Shown here: positions 1 to 6,761 of the stretch, one piece after another
Layout: every line of letters starts with the position of its first letter
Position numbering within the stretch: the first letter of the stretch is position 1
NCBI GenBank assembly: GCA_900554385.1
Contig: USHE01000061.1
Coordinates: 1-10,225, forward strand
Origin: an uncultured bacterium
GTDB lineage: Bacteria > Cyanobacteriota > Vampirovibrionia > Gastranaerophilales > Gastranaerophilaceae
DNA: 10,225 bases
Direction: 5' to 3'
Notes under the pieces: generated by a model
What the model was told of the DNA's origin: nothing
The model's database searches: none
Seen by the model: only the letters and a program-made list of their open reading frames with translations
Translations under genes and position numbers: made by a program

Positions 1-156
1 ATCCCAGATAAAAGGAGCAAGTCCGAAAATAGCGACAAATAAGACCAGTAAAGAAACAGCGGTTGAAAAATCTTTTGACTTAACAACCTGACCTTCTTTT
101 CTCGCCTGCTCGAGCTTTCGAGGGGTGGCATCATACTGTTTATCTTCATCACCCAT
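1..156 (-). CDS. flhB: FlhB/SctU-family export-gate protein, N-terminal fragment (runs off the window edge)
   Basis: Only the first 52 codons are inside the window and the frame is still open at base 1. The peptide starts MGDEDKQYDATPRKLEQARK, followed by EGQVVKSKDFST, then a hydrophobic stretch from about residue 36 (VSLLVLFVAIFGLAPFIW). Family knowledge: the pattern TPRKLxxARKEGQVxKSxDxSTA followed by the first membrane helix is the signature N-terminus of FlhB (flagellar) and SctU/YscU (injectisome) proteins, which are inner-membrane switch proteins of type III export. The ATG at 156-154 follows an AGAGG ribosome site at a good distance. It lies 62 nt downstream of deoC on the same strand with no hairpin between, so it may be co-transcribed. 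A TATAAT at 214-209 could give it its own promoter, but no -35 is visible. The fragment cannot tell flagellar from injectisome; FlhB is the likelier guess. Confidence 0.82.
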   Translation of the reverse strand, partial: MGDEDKQYDATPRKLEQARKEGQVVKSKDFSTAVSLLVLFVAIFGLAPFIWD

Positions 157-218
157 TCGCTAATCCTCTAATATACGTGAGTTGTAAAATTTTACGGAAT
201 ATAACAATATTATAATGA

Positions 219-869
219 TTATGAAACAATTTTCACACCGGAAGAAGTTCCTAAACGTGAAGCACCGGCTTCAATCATTTTAATTGCGGCTTCTTTATCA
301 CGGATACCGCCTGAAGCCTTTACTTTCAGACCAGAGTTAGAAACTGTTTCATACATCAATTTAACATCTTCTGCTTTTGCGCCAACACCATTTTTCACAA
401 ATCCTGTAGAAGTTTTTACAAAATCAGCTTTTGCCTCAATACATAATTCACAAGCTTTTTTTATCTCATCTTGGGTTAATAAATCAGTTTCCAAAATAAC
501 TTTTAAAGGTGATGTCTTTGATGCAATTTTAACGGCCTTAATATCCTCTCTTACGTAGTCGTAATCTTTATCTTTCAGAGCCGAAACATTAATTACCATA
601 TCAACTTCATCAGCACCGTCAGCTACTGCGCAAGAAGCTTCAAACGCCTTAACTTCTGTTTTATTTGCCCCGAGAGGACAACCTATAACAGTTACAACTT
701 TTACATCAGTTCCTTCCAACGCCGTTTTTGCCATTTTTACATAGGCTGGATTTATACACACCCCAAGGAAATTGTTTTCTCTGGCTTCTGCAAAAAGTTT
801 TTCAAAATCTTCTTTTTGAGCGTCCTGTTTTAAAAGAGTATGTTCAATATATTTATTCAAGTTTTCCAT
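219..869 (-). CDS. deoC: Deoxyribose-phosphate aldolase
   Basis: Cytosolic class I aldolase that splits 2-deoxyribose 5-phosphate into glyceraldehyde 3-phosphate and acetaldehyde, feeding deoxynucleoside carbon into glycolysis. The 216-aa length is typical of the short bacterial form. The visible family motifs are complete: EVDMVIN (88-94) with the catalytic Asp90, VKTSTGF (151-157) with the Schiff-base Lys152, KASGGIR (184-190) with the second active-site Lys184, and a phosphate-binding GTSSG (207-211). The start is supported by GGAGG at 878-874, with a short 4-nt spacer. It lies 14 nt after metF on the same strand, so the two are almost certainly one transcript. No other nucleoside-catabolism gene (deoA, deoB, deoD) is next to it, so the pairing with metF is not an obvious pathway unit. 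No frameshift or missing catalytic residue is seen. Confidence 0.96.
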   Translation of the reverse strand: MENLNKYIEHTLLKQDAQKEDFEKLFAEARENNFLGVCINPAYVKMAKTALEGTDVKVVTVIGCPLGANKTEVKAFEASCAVADGADEVDMVINVSALKDKDYDYVREDIKAVKIASKTSPLKVILETDLLTQDEIKKACELCIEAKADFVKTSTGFVKNGVGAKAEDVKLMYETVSNSGLKVKASGGIRDKEAAIKMIEAGASRLGTSSGVKIVS

Positions 870-883
870 AATTCCTCCATACG

Positions 884-1762
884 CTACACAATAGCAGTAA
901 TATTATCCAAAATTTTTGAAGTTGAGTAAGATTTATTTAATGTATAAAAATGCAATCCGCTCACTCCATAGTCAATCAACTCAGAACACTGACGACTTGC
1001 AAACTCAATCCCGAATTTCTTCATATCATCAGGAGAATCTTTATATTTTTCAAGATTTTCCGCTAATTTAACAGGTACAGAAATTCTCGCCATAGAAGTC
1101 ATTCTTTCAACCTGCTTATAACTGATAATAGGCATTATCCCCGGAACTACAGGAACAGAAATACCATTTTTATCAAGCAAATCCATATACGTATAAAATT
1201 TATCATTATTAAAGAAAAGCTGCGTAAAAACGACCTCTCCACCACAATCCAGTTTATGTTTTAAATTTTTAATATCAGTATGTAAATCCGGAGCTTCAAT
1301 GTGACCTTCCGGATAACCTGCAACGGCTACAGATAAATCTGTTTTCGATTTAACAAAAGACACAAGGTCACTCGCATAACGAAAATCCATATGACAAACT
1401 TCAATATCCTGAGGTTCATCGCCTCTTAGAGCAAGAATATTATCAACTCCAAGAGTTTCAATTTCTTTTATATGATTTTCAACATTTTCAAAACTGTTAC
1501 ACACACAGGTAAAATGTGCCATAACATTCAAAACCAGACTATGTCTTAAAGCTCCCACAAGCTCCATTGAATTATTATTATTTCCGCCAGCTCCCCAGGT
1601 TAGGGACACCAAAACAGGATTATATTTTTTTAAAAGATTTAACTCTGCGTACAAAGCAGGATACTGCTCACACCCACCTTTGGGCGGAAAGACTTCAAAT
1701 GAAACAGCCGGCAGCTTTGCATTCGTACAATTACTAACTGAATAAATATCTCTCAACTTCAT
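884..1762 (-). CDS. metF: Methylenetetrahydrofolate reductase
   Basis: Flavoprotein that reduces 5,10-methylene-THF to 5-methyl-THF, the methyl donor for methionine synthesis. The 292 aa match the E. coli-type single-domain enzyme. Visible motifs: SFEVFPPK (21-28) with the catalytic Glu23, LTWGAGG (54-60), ALRGDEP (111-117) with the flavin-tuning Asp115, AGYPEGH (148-154), FTQLFFN (179-185) with the folate-binding Gln181, and VPGIMPI (206-212). The terminal LHFYTLN (270-276) is also typical. It is the first gene of a likely metF-deoC unit. The start codon has no ribosome-binding site: the bases before the ATG read TTATTATAGCATT, so a -10-like TATTAT ends 6 nt before the ATG. That arrangement fits a leaderless transcript. 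No methionine synthase gene is seen nearby. Confidence 0.96.
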   Translation of the reverse strand: MKLRDIYSVSNCTNAKLPAVSFEVFPPKGGCEQYPALYAELNLLKKYNPVLVSLTWGAGGNNNNSMELVGALRHSLVLNVMAHFTCVCNSFENVENHIKEIETLGVDNILALRGDEPQDIEVCHMDFRYASDLVSFVKSKTDLSVAVAGYPEGHIEAPDLHTDIKNLKHKLDCGGEVVFTQLFFNNDKFYTYMDLLDKNGISVPVVPGIMPIISYKQVERMTSMARISVPVKLAENLEKYKDSPDDMKKFGIEFASRQCSELIDYGVSGLHFYTLNKSYSTSKILDNITAIV

Positions 1763-1768
1763 AATGCT

Positions 1769-1774
1769 ATAATA
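1769..1774 (-). promoter_or_regulatory. Candidate -10 box for leaderless metF mRNA
   Basis: TATTAT reads on the minus strand from 1774 to 1769, with only AGCATT separating it from the metF ATG. Transcription would then begin at or next to the start codon, which agrees with the absence of a Shine-Dalgarno sequence. No good -35 is found at 16-18 nt (the best is TTTAGC), so this rests on position and the -10 alone. Confidence 0.4.
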
Positions 1775-1789
1775 ACATGAAAAAATTTA

Positions 1790-1798
1790 TGCTAAAAT
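1790..1798 (+). promoter_or_regulatory. Candidate extended -10 for leaderless sulP mRNA
   Basis: TGCTAAAAT fits the extended -10 pattern TGnTAnnnT, and seven bases (AAAAACC) separate it from the sulP ATG at 1806. No Shine-Dalgarno precedes that ATG, so the mRNA may start at the initiation codon. It faces away from the metF promoter inside the same 43-nt gap. Confidence 0.4.
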
Positions 1799-1805
1799 AA
1801 AAACC

Positions 1806-2372
1806 ATGGTAAATGCAAAAGATGTACAATTAAAATTCAATGTATTTATAGGGGATATTTTTGGAGGATTAAATGCCGCCATAATAGCACTTCCGCAGGC
1901 ATTGGCATTTGGTGTAGCAACGGGTTTCGGAGCTGGCGCAGGAGTTTGGGGTGCAATAATACTCTGCCTTACTGCCGGTATTTTAGGAACAAAAGTTCCT
2001 ATGATATCAGGGATAACAGGACCTTCTGCGATAGTAATTGCATCAATTATGCATGCTTTAAATAAAGATATAAATTCGGTCTTAGTAATTATGGTAATGG
2101 CAGGCATTTTGCAAATGGCATTATCATTAACAAAACTCACTCAAATAGTAAAATATGTTCCATACCCAGTAATATCCGGATTTATGAACGGAGTCGGCAC
2201 TATTATTATAATAATGCAGCTAAACCCGCTTCTGGGACTAAAACCTTTTTCAAACACAATTGAAAGCATAGACCACATAGTAACATCTTTGCACACAATG
2301 AATGTAGCCGCATTTTTATTGGGATTGTTGACTCTTGTAATTGTATTTGCCATCCCCAAAACGCTTAAATAA
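1806..2372 (+). CDS. SulP transporter, N-terminal half (188 aa, before the frameshift)
   Basis: It carries the first part of the SulP membrane domain. KFNVFIGDIFGGLNAAIIALPQ near the N-terminus is the family's opening helix, with the characteristic LPQALAFGVATG (29-40). ISGITGPSAIVIA (67-79) is the conserved GPxA substrate-path segment, and YVPYPVISGFMNGVG (117-131) precedes another helix. The protein then breaks off at FAIPKTLK, where a linker of the type PKRLxKxIPxxL should follow. Alone it lacks the remaining helices and the STAS domain and should not transport. The ATG has no ribosome-binding site and sits directly after a -10-like element. Confidence 0.78.
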   Translation: MVNAKDVQLKFNVFIGDIFGGLNAAIIALPQALAFGVATGFGAGAGVWGAIILCLTAGILGTKVPMISGITGPSAIVIASIMHALNKDINSVLVIMVMAGILQMALSLTKLTQIVKYVPYPVISGFMNGVGTIIIIMQLNPLLGLKPFSNTIESIDHIVTSLHTMNVAAFLLGLLTLVIVFAIPKTLK

Positions 2373-3447
2373 ATACATTCCATCGCAAATACTGGCACTA
2401 ATTGTCTGCACATTAATATCCATAAAACTCGGCTTAAACATTCCGAAAATATCGGAAGTTTCTATTGCACTTCCGGCATTCAAATTGCCAGAAACAAACT
2501 TACACGATATTATTACATATTTTCATTATGCAATAACTCTTGCAATAATTTTATCCTCTGAAACCTTATTAACAGGACTGGTCTGCAATTCACTAACGAA
2601 AACACAGCTTTCACCACGGACGTTGCTGGCATCTCAAGGCTTTGGAAACATTTTATGTTCACTCACCGGCTCACTCCCTGGAGCAGCTGCAACAATGAGA
2701 ACAGTGGCGGCACTAAAATCAGGAGCCTCTACCAAAATTGCGGCAATTGTCTGCCCGATAGTTCTTGTAATTTTATTATTCAAATTTTCTAATTTCGTTG
2801 CAGAAATTCCACTCTGCGTACTCGCGGGAATTTTAATAAAAATAGGCTACGATATCATTGACGTAAAACTTTTAAAAGTTCTTAAACTTGCCTCTAAAGA
2901 GGATAAATACGTCCTTACAGTAGTATTTCTTCTTACAGTATTTTATAATCTTATAGTAGCAGTAGGAGCAGGAATAACGCTTGCCGCACTTTTATACGCT
3001 AAAAAACTGGCAGATAGTGCAAAACTCATCCACAAAGAAGTTTATGACGCTGACATTGTGAAACTTGAAAGAGAAGTTGAGCGGGATTATAAACTAAAAA
3101 TTCGTGTAGTTCATATTAACGGACAATTTTTCTTTGGCTCTGCCACACAGCTAATCTCACAATTCGACGAAATATTAGGAACTCGCTACTTAATTCTCAA
3201 CTGTGATTTTGAAGAAAAACTCGATATTTCTGCACTATTTGCATTTGAAGATATAGTTCTGCGTCTTCAATCACAACACATAAAACTAGTTCTCGTACTA
3301 AAAAATGAAGAAATATACAAACAGCTATTGGAATATAAAATCACTGAACAAATCGGCACCGAAAACATTTTTTACTCAGAACTGGAGGCCATAAAATATG
3401 CAAAAGATGCATTTTCTACAAATGCCAGAAAAAAATACAACAAATAA
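2341..3447 (+). CDS. SulP transporter, C-terminal half with STAS domain (after the frameshift)
   Basis: This is the frame that continues the transporter. The nominal TTG start at 2341 lies inside the upstream reading frame and is not a convincing initiation site, having no ribosome-binding sequence. Residues from about 12 to 220 supply the remaining helices, including SLTGSLPGAAATMRTVAALK (107-126), which matches the strongly conserved SulP segment ending PGAGATMRTV. From about 250 to 355 there is a STAS domain: strand IRVVHINGQFFFGSA (254-268), then the FEEKLDISALFAFEDI region (290-305), where other members carry their conserved D-S/T-G loop. The STAS domain normally regulates the transporter at the cytoplasmic face. 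Whether it is translated separately, by frameshifting, or not at all is open. Confidence 0.78.
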   Translation: MYLPSPKRLNKYIPSQILALIVCTLISIKLGLNIPKISEVSIALPAFKLPETNLHDIITYFHYAITLAIILSSETLLTGLVCNSLTKTQLSPRTLLASQGFGNILCSLTGSLPGAAATMRTVAALKSGASTKIAAIVCPIVLVILLFKFSNFVAEIPLCVLAGILIKIGYDIIDVKLLKVLKLASKEDKYVLTVVFLLTVFYNLIVAVGAGITLAALLYAKKLADSAKLIHKEVYDADIVKLEREVERDYKLKIRVVHINGQFFFGSATQLISQFDEILGTRYLILNCDFEEKLDISALFAFEDIVLRLQSQHIKLVLVLKNEEIYKQLLEYKITEQIGTENIFYSELEAIKYAKDAFSTNARKKYNK

Positions 3448-3450
3448 ATA

Positions 3451-3669
3451 CTAACTTTTTTCTATCAATAAATAGTCAAGTGTTTTTCTATAAAAATTCG
3501 CAAATTTTGCTGCATTAACCAGCGATAAATTATGTTTTCCTAATTCCACGTTAGAAATATAAACCGCACTAAAATCCAGAGATTCAGCAACAGATTCCTG
3601 AGAAAGCCCCAATTTCATACGTTCAATTTTTAAATTCAAACCAAAAACTTTTAACAATTCATTATCCAT
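3451..3669 (-). CDS. Small XRE-family helix-turn-helix regulator
   Basis: A 72-aa protein that is essentially one Cro/C1-type DNA-binding domain. FGLNLKIERMKLGLSQESVA (9-28) gives helix 1 and the start of helix 2 with the typical GLSQ turn. SAVYISNVELGKHN (34-47) is the recognition helix plus the ISxxExGK motif. LVNAAKFANFYRKTLDYLL (50-68) ends the five-helix fold. It has no extra sensing domain, so any control would be by dimerisation or a partner. It is divergent from the pilin gene at 3753, and a perfect 18-bp palindrome sits at that gene's predicted transcription start. A related 8-bp half-site, TAAACTAT, overlaps this gene's own start codon. Inference: it represses the pilin and possibly itself. 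No Shine-Dalgarno precedes its ATG. Confidence 0.9.
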   Translation of the reverse strand: MDNELLKVFGLNLKIERMKLGLSQESVAESLDFSAVYISNVELGKHNLSLVNAAKFANFYRKTLDYLLIEKS

Positions 3670-3677
3670 AGTTTAAA

Positions 3678-3704
3678 TTTATAATCTTGACTTTATACTT
3701 ACAA
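3678..3704 (-). promoter_or_regulatory. Weak candidate promoter for the XRE gene
   Basis: On the minus strand, TTGTAA (3704-3699) and TATAAA (3683-3678) are separated by 15 nt. The -10 ends 8 nt before the ATG at 3669, so the mRNA would have almost no leader, consistent with the absence of a ribosome site. The spacer is short and an alternative TATAAA lies at 3697-3692, so the exact promoter is uncertain. Confidence 0.3.
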
Positions 3705-3715
3705 TAATCTATAAT
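3687..3715 (+). promoter_or_regulatory. Near-consensus sigma-70 promoter of the pilin gene
   Basis: TTGACT (3687-3692) and TATAAT (3710-3715) are spaced by exactly 17 nt. This is the best promoter match in the window. Transcription should start near 3722, about 31 nt before the pilin ATG, and the predicted start abuts the 18-bp palindrome. Such a strong promoter joined to an operator suggests a gene that is held off and released. Confidence 0.75.
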
Positions 3716-3722
3716 ATAAATA

Positions 3723-3740
3723 TATAAACTATAGTTTATA
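3723..3740. promoter_or_regulatory. Perfect 18-bp palindrome, probable XRE operator
   Basis: TATAAACTATAGTTTATA is its own reverse complement. It occupies about +1 to +18 of the predicted pilin transcript and ends just before the ribosome site AGGAG (3743-3747). A dimeric XRE protein bound there would block initiation or promoter clearance. A degenerate second copy overlaps the XRE start codon: on the minus strand, TTTAAACTAT matches the left arm at 9 of 10 positions while the right arm is poorly kept. The palindrome and its position are seen in the sequence; binding by the neighbouring regulator is inference. Confidence 0.6.
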
Positions 3741-3752
3741 AAAGGAGCAACA

Positions 3753-4436
3753 ATGAAAACAAAAGCATTCACGCTTGCGGAAGTACTGATAACACTCGGT
3801 ATTATAGGGATAGTTTCTGCAATGACACTGCCGACACTCATACAAAACAAGACAAACAAAGAATTACAAACGGCTTTAAAAAAAAATTATTCTGTATTAC
3901 AGGCAGCTTTAAATAAAGCAAGTTTTGATAATGGAGAAACTATTACGCCAAAAAATTCATTTGGGCTGAAAGTTAAGCCTCTTTTAATGAAGCAATTGAA
4001 ATTTGTCAAAGACTGTATGATTTCAGGATGCGTACCCCACAGTACAGGAGAAACAGAGAATGGAGAGGTCATCCCTTATGTTATAAAAAATTACAAAACT
4101 TACAATAAAAAGCAAATAGTTTCCACGATATACTTTGATGACGGACAATTTATGTTGAATGACGGAACATTGTATATGCTTGAAAATCCCAATGTTGGCG
4201 AATTGATACTTATCACTATAGACATTAACGGAATGTCGAAAAAACCAAATATATGGGGTCATGATTTATTTACATTTCAGATTATGAATAATGGCAAACT
4301 TTTGCCTATGGGAGCGAAAGGTACAAGATATCAAGAATCAGAGTACTGTTCCCCGACATCAAATAACAGGCGAAACGGAATTGCTTGTACTTATAAAGCG
4401 ATTACCGATAAAAATTACTGGAAAAATCTTCCGTAA
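3753..4436 (+). CDS. Type IV pilin / type II secretion pseudopilin-like protein
   Basis: 227 aa with a class III (prepilin) signal: short basic leader MKTKA, then FTLAEVLITLGIIGIVSAM. Prepilin peptidase should cut before Phe6, leaving a mature N-terminus whose fifth residue is the conserved Glu10 of the precursor, followed by one hydrophobic helix to about residue 30. The rest is a soluble head of about 190 residues. It holds four cysteines, in two pairs (DCMISGC about 87-93; YCSPT and GIACT near the C-terminus), which could form disulfides. IDINGMSKKPNIWGHDLFTF (about 158-177) resembles the conserved loop found in pseudopilins and minor pilins of this bacterial group. Translation is set by AGGAG with a 5-nt spacer. 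It stands alone under its own strong promoter, with no assembly ATPase or platform gene adjacent. A major pilin, minor pilin or pseudopilin role cannot be separated here. Confidence 0.88.
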   Translation: MKTKAFTLAEVLITLGIIGIVSAMTLPTLIQNKTNKELQTALKKNYSVLQAALNKASFDNGETITPKNSFGLKVKPLLMKQLKFVKDCMISGCVPHSTGETENGEVIPYVIKNYKTYNKKQIVSTIYFDDGQFMLNDGTLYMLENPNVGELILITIDINGMSKKPNIWGHDLFTFQIMNNGKLLPMGAKGTRYQESEYCSPTSNNRRNGIACTYKAITDKNYWKNLP

Positions 4437-4458
4437 AAAAGCGGGCATTTAACCCGCT
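4435..4458 (-). terminator. Intrinsic terminator of the phosphohexomutase gene, shared with the pilin gene
   Basis: AGCGGG (4440-4445) pairs with CCCGCT (4453-4458) across a 7-nt loop. Read on the minus strand, the hairpin is followed by six T residues, a classical terminator 8 nt past the stop of the gene ending at 4466. Read on the plus strand it follows the pilin stop directly but has only a mixed AT tail, so it is weaker in that direction. Confidence 0.85.
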
Positions 4459-4465
4459 CTATATT

Positions 4466-6733
4466 TTAAAAGTTATATTCAGGAATAACAAACTGTTCAT
4501 TATTTGCATCCTTTTCAACAAAATCGAGATAATACTTCATAGCTTCTTCTTTTGTTGATTCATAAAATTCATCAGAAATAAACTTTTTATGCAATTCTGT
4601 ACGTTCGCCGGAATAGTTTCCAAGAACATTTGCATAAGTTTCAATCATTTCCTTGTTTGAACCTCCGCCATAGGCTTTTGTTTTAGCATCAGTTCCGGAA
4701 GGTCTTATTTCTATATATTTATGCGCGAATTTCAAATAAGTACCGTCGCCCACAAATTTTATTTCGTCAAGGTTATCAAATATCAAGCTCTTAAAAGCAT
4801 CGTTTAACACTTCACGAACATTTTCGATAGACATCAAACCTTTCTTAACTCCCATTGCCATTGACAGGTAGAACAAGTCGTTTTTCGTACGTTTCTTTTC
4901 ACCTTCAATCTTTGCCAATTTCAATTTTTCAATATCCGGCTCAGACTCGTTGTAATAAGCAATATCAACACGTGTATCAAATTTACTGATAATGTCATTA
5001 TCTTCAAACAGTTCCTTCAAACATTCGGATAATGGTTTTTCCCCAATTTGAGAAATCAAAGCAGATGCAACTATAATAGCTTCTGTCGCACTTTTTTCTC
5101 TCATAGCAACAGCCTTACGACCGGCAAAGGAACTTATTAATTCCTCAGTTCCCATAATCATACCGCCTGATTCTTCACCACCAAATAACAGACGAGGATT
5201 TTTGCCGAGATTAATTGAATTTCCAAAAACATCGTCAACTACAACATCTTTATCTGAGAATTTTTTCAGTTGAAATTCCACTTTTTTCATAATATTTGCA
5301 ATTTCTTTAAAGCCAACCGGTACATTTACCACGTTAACAGAATTTTTCTTTGCCCATTCATCCCAGGATGAAGCAGATGCTGTTGTTTTTATAATAAATC
5401 TCGGATGCTTATTCCATAAACCCTGCACTTTTAACTGTTTTGTCCAGAAATCCATAAGCATTAGAAACGCTTGATTTGCAGTAAATATAGTTAAGATTTT
5501 TTCGTTATCCAAAGGTACAAAATCAATGCCGTTTGCTTTCAGAAATTCTGCACGAGAAGCTTTTTCCGTCTGAGTAATAGTCAATCGGTCATGGTCAGGA
5601 TCTGTAATCAAAACAGCAGTTCCTACAGGATAATTTTTAAGTTTTTCGTCATAATGCAAAGTTTCTATAACAGGGAAAAACTTTTCACCACTTAAACGTT
5701 TTGCAACAACTGTAGCATCAACCGAATAATCATAAAATGCATGTTCGCCCTTAGGGGTTATATCATATTTTCCGATAGAGCGGAAAAACGGATCTTCCTC
5801 AGTGTTGAACCAATCAAACTTGTTTGAAATATCAAGCTTTTTCAAAACTCTGGAAAGAGTTCGATATGCAGATCCGCCGACATTCTCTATAACAATTTTC
5901 CCTTTAAAATTTTTAATTAAATCAAGGTTAATCTTCTTTGCAACACCTGATTGAAGATACTCAACATACAAATCAACCCCGTCATTAAGTTTTGCCATAA
6001 TTTTCTCATCAATCAAAGGGTTATCTGCTGCTGCAACTTTAATTTCATAAGAACCATTTTTTTCAGTTTTATCAAATATTTCCTGAATTTTATCAACAAA
6101 CTCTAAAGATTCTTCAGGCAAATACTGGCTGCCTTGAGAATTTAAATCTTTCGTTGCATTTTTAACAGAAATACCGTGGCTTGAGGTTATGTATTCTCCG
6201 CCAATTAAATCAAGCTTAAACGCAAGAAAGGATGCAAGCCATATCGGAATAGTTTTTTTCTCAACAGGAACAAGAGTTTTAATCCCGTTTGCAGCCTGAA
6301 TTCTAGCAATAGCATCTAAAAACAACTCCGAATTATAACGAACTTCACGCCCTGCAACTTTTAAAATTTCCTTGCCTTTATATTTTTCTTTAGCAACAAG
6401 AGCTTTAGCAAGAGTCGCTAGAACAATACCGACAAGGTTGATTGGAAATCTTGTATCCTGAGGATATAAAATATTTTGCGGACCTCGTATTCCTGCTGTT
6501 GAAACCTTAGCTTCTTTCGCATAATTTGCAAACCACTCTTTTAAATTCAACCCCTCGGGATTTTTATCCTTGTCATACGGAGCAAGAAGCTCTTTTTTTA
6601 ATGTAAAAATAAACTCGTTTTTGTCCGAAAAATCCATCAAACACAGATTTTTTACATAATCCGGTGTTTTATCATAAACACTTTTAAAAAGCTCATTTTC
6701 AAGCTCTACACTAGATTTCTTAGGCATTGTCAT
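4466..6733 (-). CDS. Long phosphohexomutase (phosphoglucomutase/phosphomannomutase superfamily)
   Basis: Alpha-D-phosphohexomutase that should move phosphate between C1 and C6 of a hexose phosphate, linking glycolysis to glycan and nucleotide-sugar synthesis. The four active-site loops appear in order: N-terminal STAGIRG (78-84); phosphoserine loop TSSHG (183-187) with catalytic Ser185; Mg-binding DPDHDR (378-383); sugar-recognition GEESGG (519-524); and phosphate-binding RPSGTDAKTK (677-686). At 755 aa it is much longer than the usual 450-580. The extra length lies before the first loop (about 77 residues) and between the Ser and Mg loops (about 190 residues apart). The serine loop has Gly-Ile where most members have Asn-Pro. 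The start chosen is ATG 6733-6731 behind AAGGAG (9-nt spacer). The open frame reaches 6856 but would overrun the divergent gene. The substrate is not decidable from sequence. Confidence 0.9.
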   Translation of the reverse strand: MTMPKKSSVELENELFKSVYDKTPDYVKNLCLMDFSDKNEFIFTLKKELLAPYDKDKNPEGLNLKEWFANYAKEAKVSTAGIRGPQNILYPQDTRFPINLVGIVLATLAKALVAKEKYKGKEILKVAGREVRYNSELFLDAIARIQAANGIKTLVPVEKKTIPIWLASFLAFKLDLIGGEYITSSHGISVKNATKDLNSQGSQYLPEESLEFVDKIQEIFDKTEKNGSYEIKVAAADNPLIDEKIMAKLNDGVDLYVEYLQSGVAKKINLDLIKNFKGKIVIENVGGSAYRTLSRVLKKLDISNKFDWFNTEEDPFFRSIGKYDITPKGEHAFYDYSVDATVVAKRLSGEKFFPVIETLHYDEKLKNYPVGTAVLITDPDHDRLTITQTEKASRAEFLKANGIDFVPLDNEKILTIFTANQAFLMLMDFWTKQLKVQGLWNKHPRFIIKTTASASSWDEWAKKNSVNVVNVPVGFKEIANIMKKVEFQLKKFSDKDVVVDDVFGNSINLGKNPRLLFGGEESGGMIMGTEELISSFAGRKAVAMREKSATEAIIVASALISQIGEKPLSECLKELFEDNDIISKFDTRVDIAYYNESEPDIEKLKLAKIEGEKKRTKNDLFYLSMAMGVKKGLMSIENVREVLNDAFKSLIFDNLDEIKFVGDGTYLKFAHKYIEIRPSGTDAKTKAYGGGSNKEMIETYANVLGNYSGERTELHKKFISDEFYESTKEEAMKYYLDFVEKDANNEQFVIPEYNF

Positions 6734-6761
6734 CACTCTGTTCTCCTTATTTTTAGTTATT

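Larger units (their letters stand above)
1806..3447 (+). pseudogene. SulP-family anion transporter gene interrupted by a single-base frameshift
   Basis: Two reading frames together make one SulP protein. Frame A ends FAIPKTLK-stop at 2372. The frame one base later carries on as PKRLNKYIPSQILAL, the expected continuation. Both frames share the AAA lysine codon around the run CCCC (2354-2357) AAAA (2358-2361). Dropping one base there gives a 546-residue protein with the usual SulP architecture: membrane domain, then a cytoplasmic STAS domain. Neither half shows further stops or decay, so the lesion is recent, is a sequencing or assembly indel in a homopolymer-like run, or is bypassed by +1 slippage (the P-site proline tRNA could re-pair CCC to CCA). 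The substrate (sulfate, bicarbonate or another anion) cannot be told from the sequence. It is divergent from metF and ends 3 nt before the converging XRE gene. Confidence 0.8.

Noticed and set aside
184..195. 12-bp palindrome GTAAAATTTTAC between deoC and the FlhB-type gene
   Set aside because: Too short and AT-rich to mean much in this genome. It has no T-tract and no GC stem, so it is not a terminator.
1787..2413. Minus-strand open frames opposite the SulP N-terminal half
   Set aside because: They are hydrophobic shadows of membrane-helix codons with no initiation signals, and the SulP reading is unambiguous.
3662..3859. Minus-strand open frame of 65 residues across the XRE/pilin spacer
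   Set aside because: It overlaps the XRE gene start, the promoter and the pilin leader, and has no ribosome site. It is antisense to the hydrophobic pilin helix, which explains its apparent membrane character.
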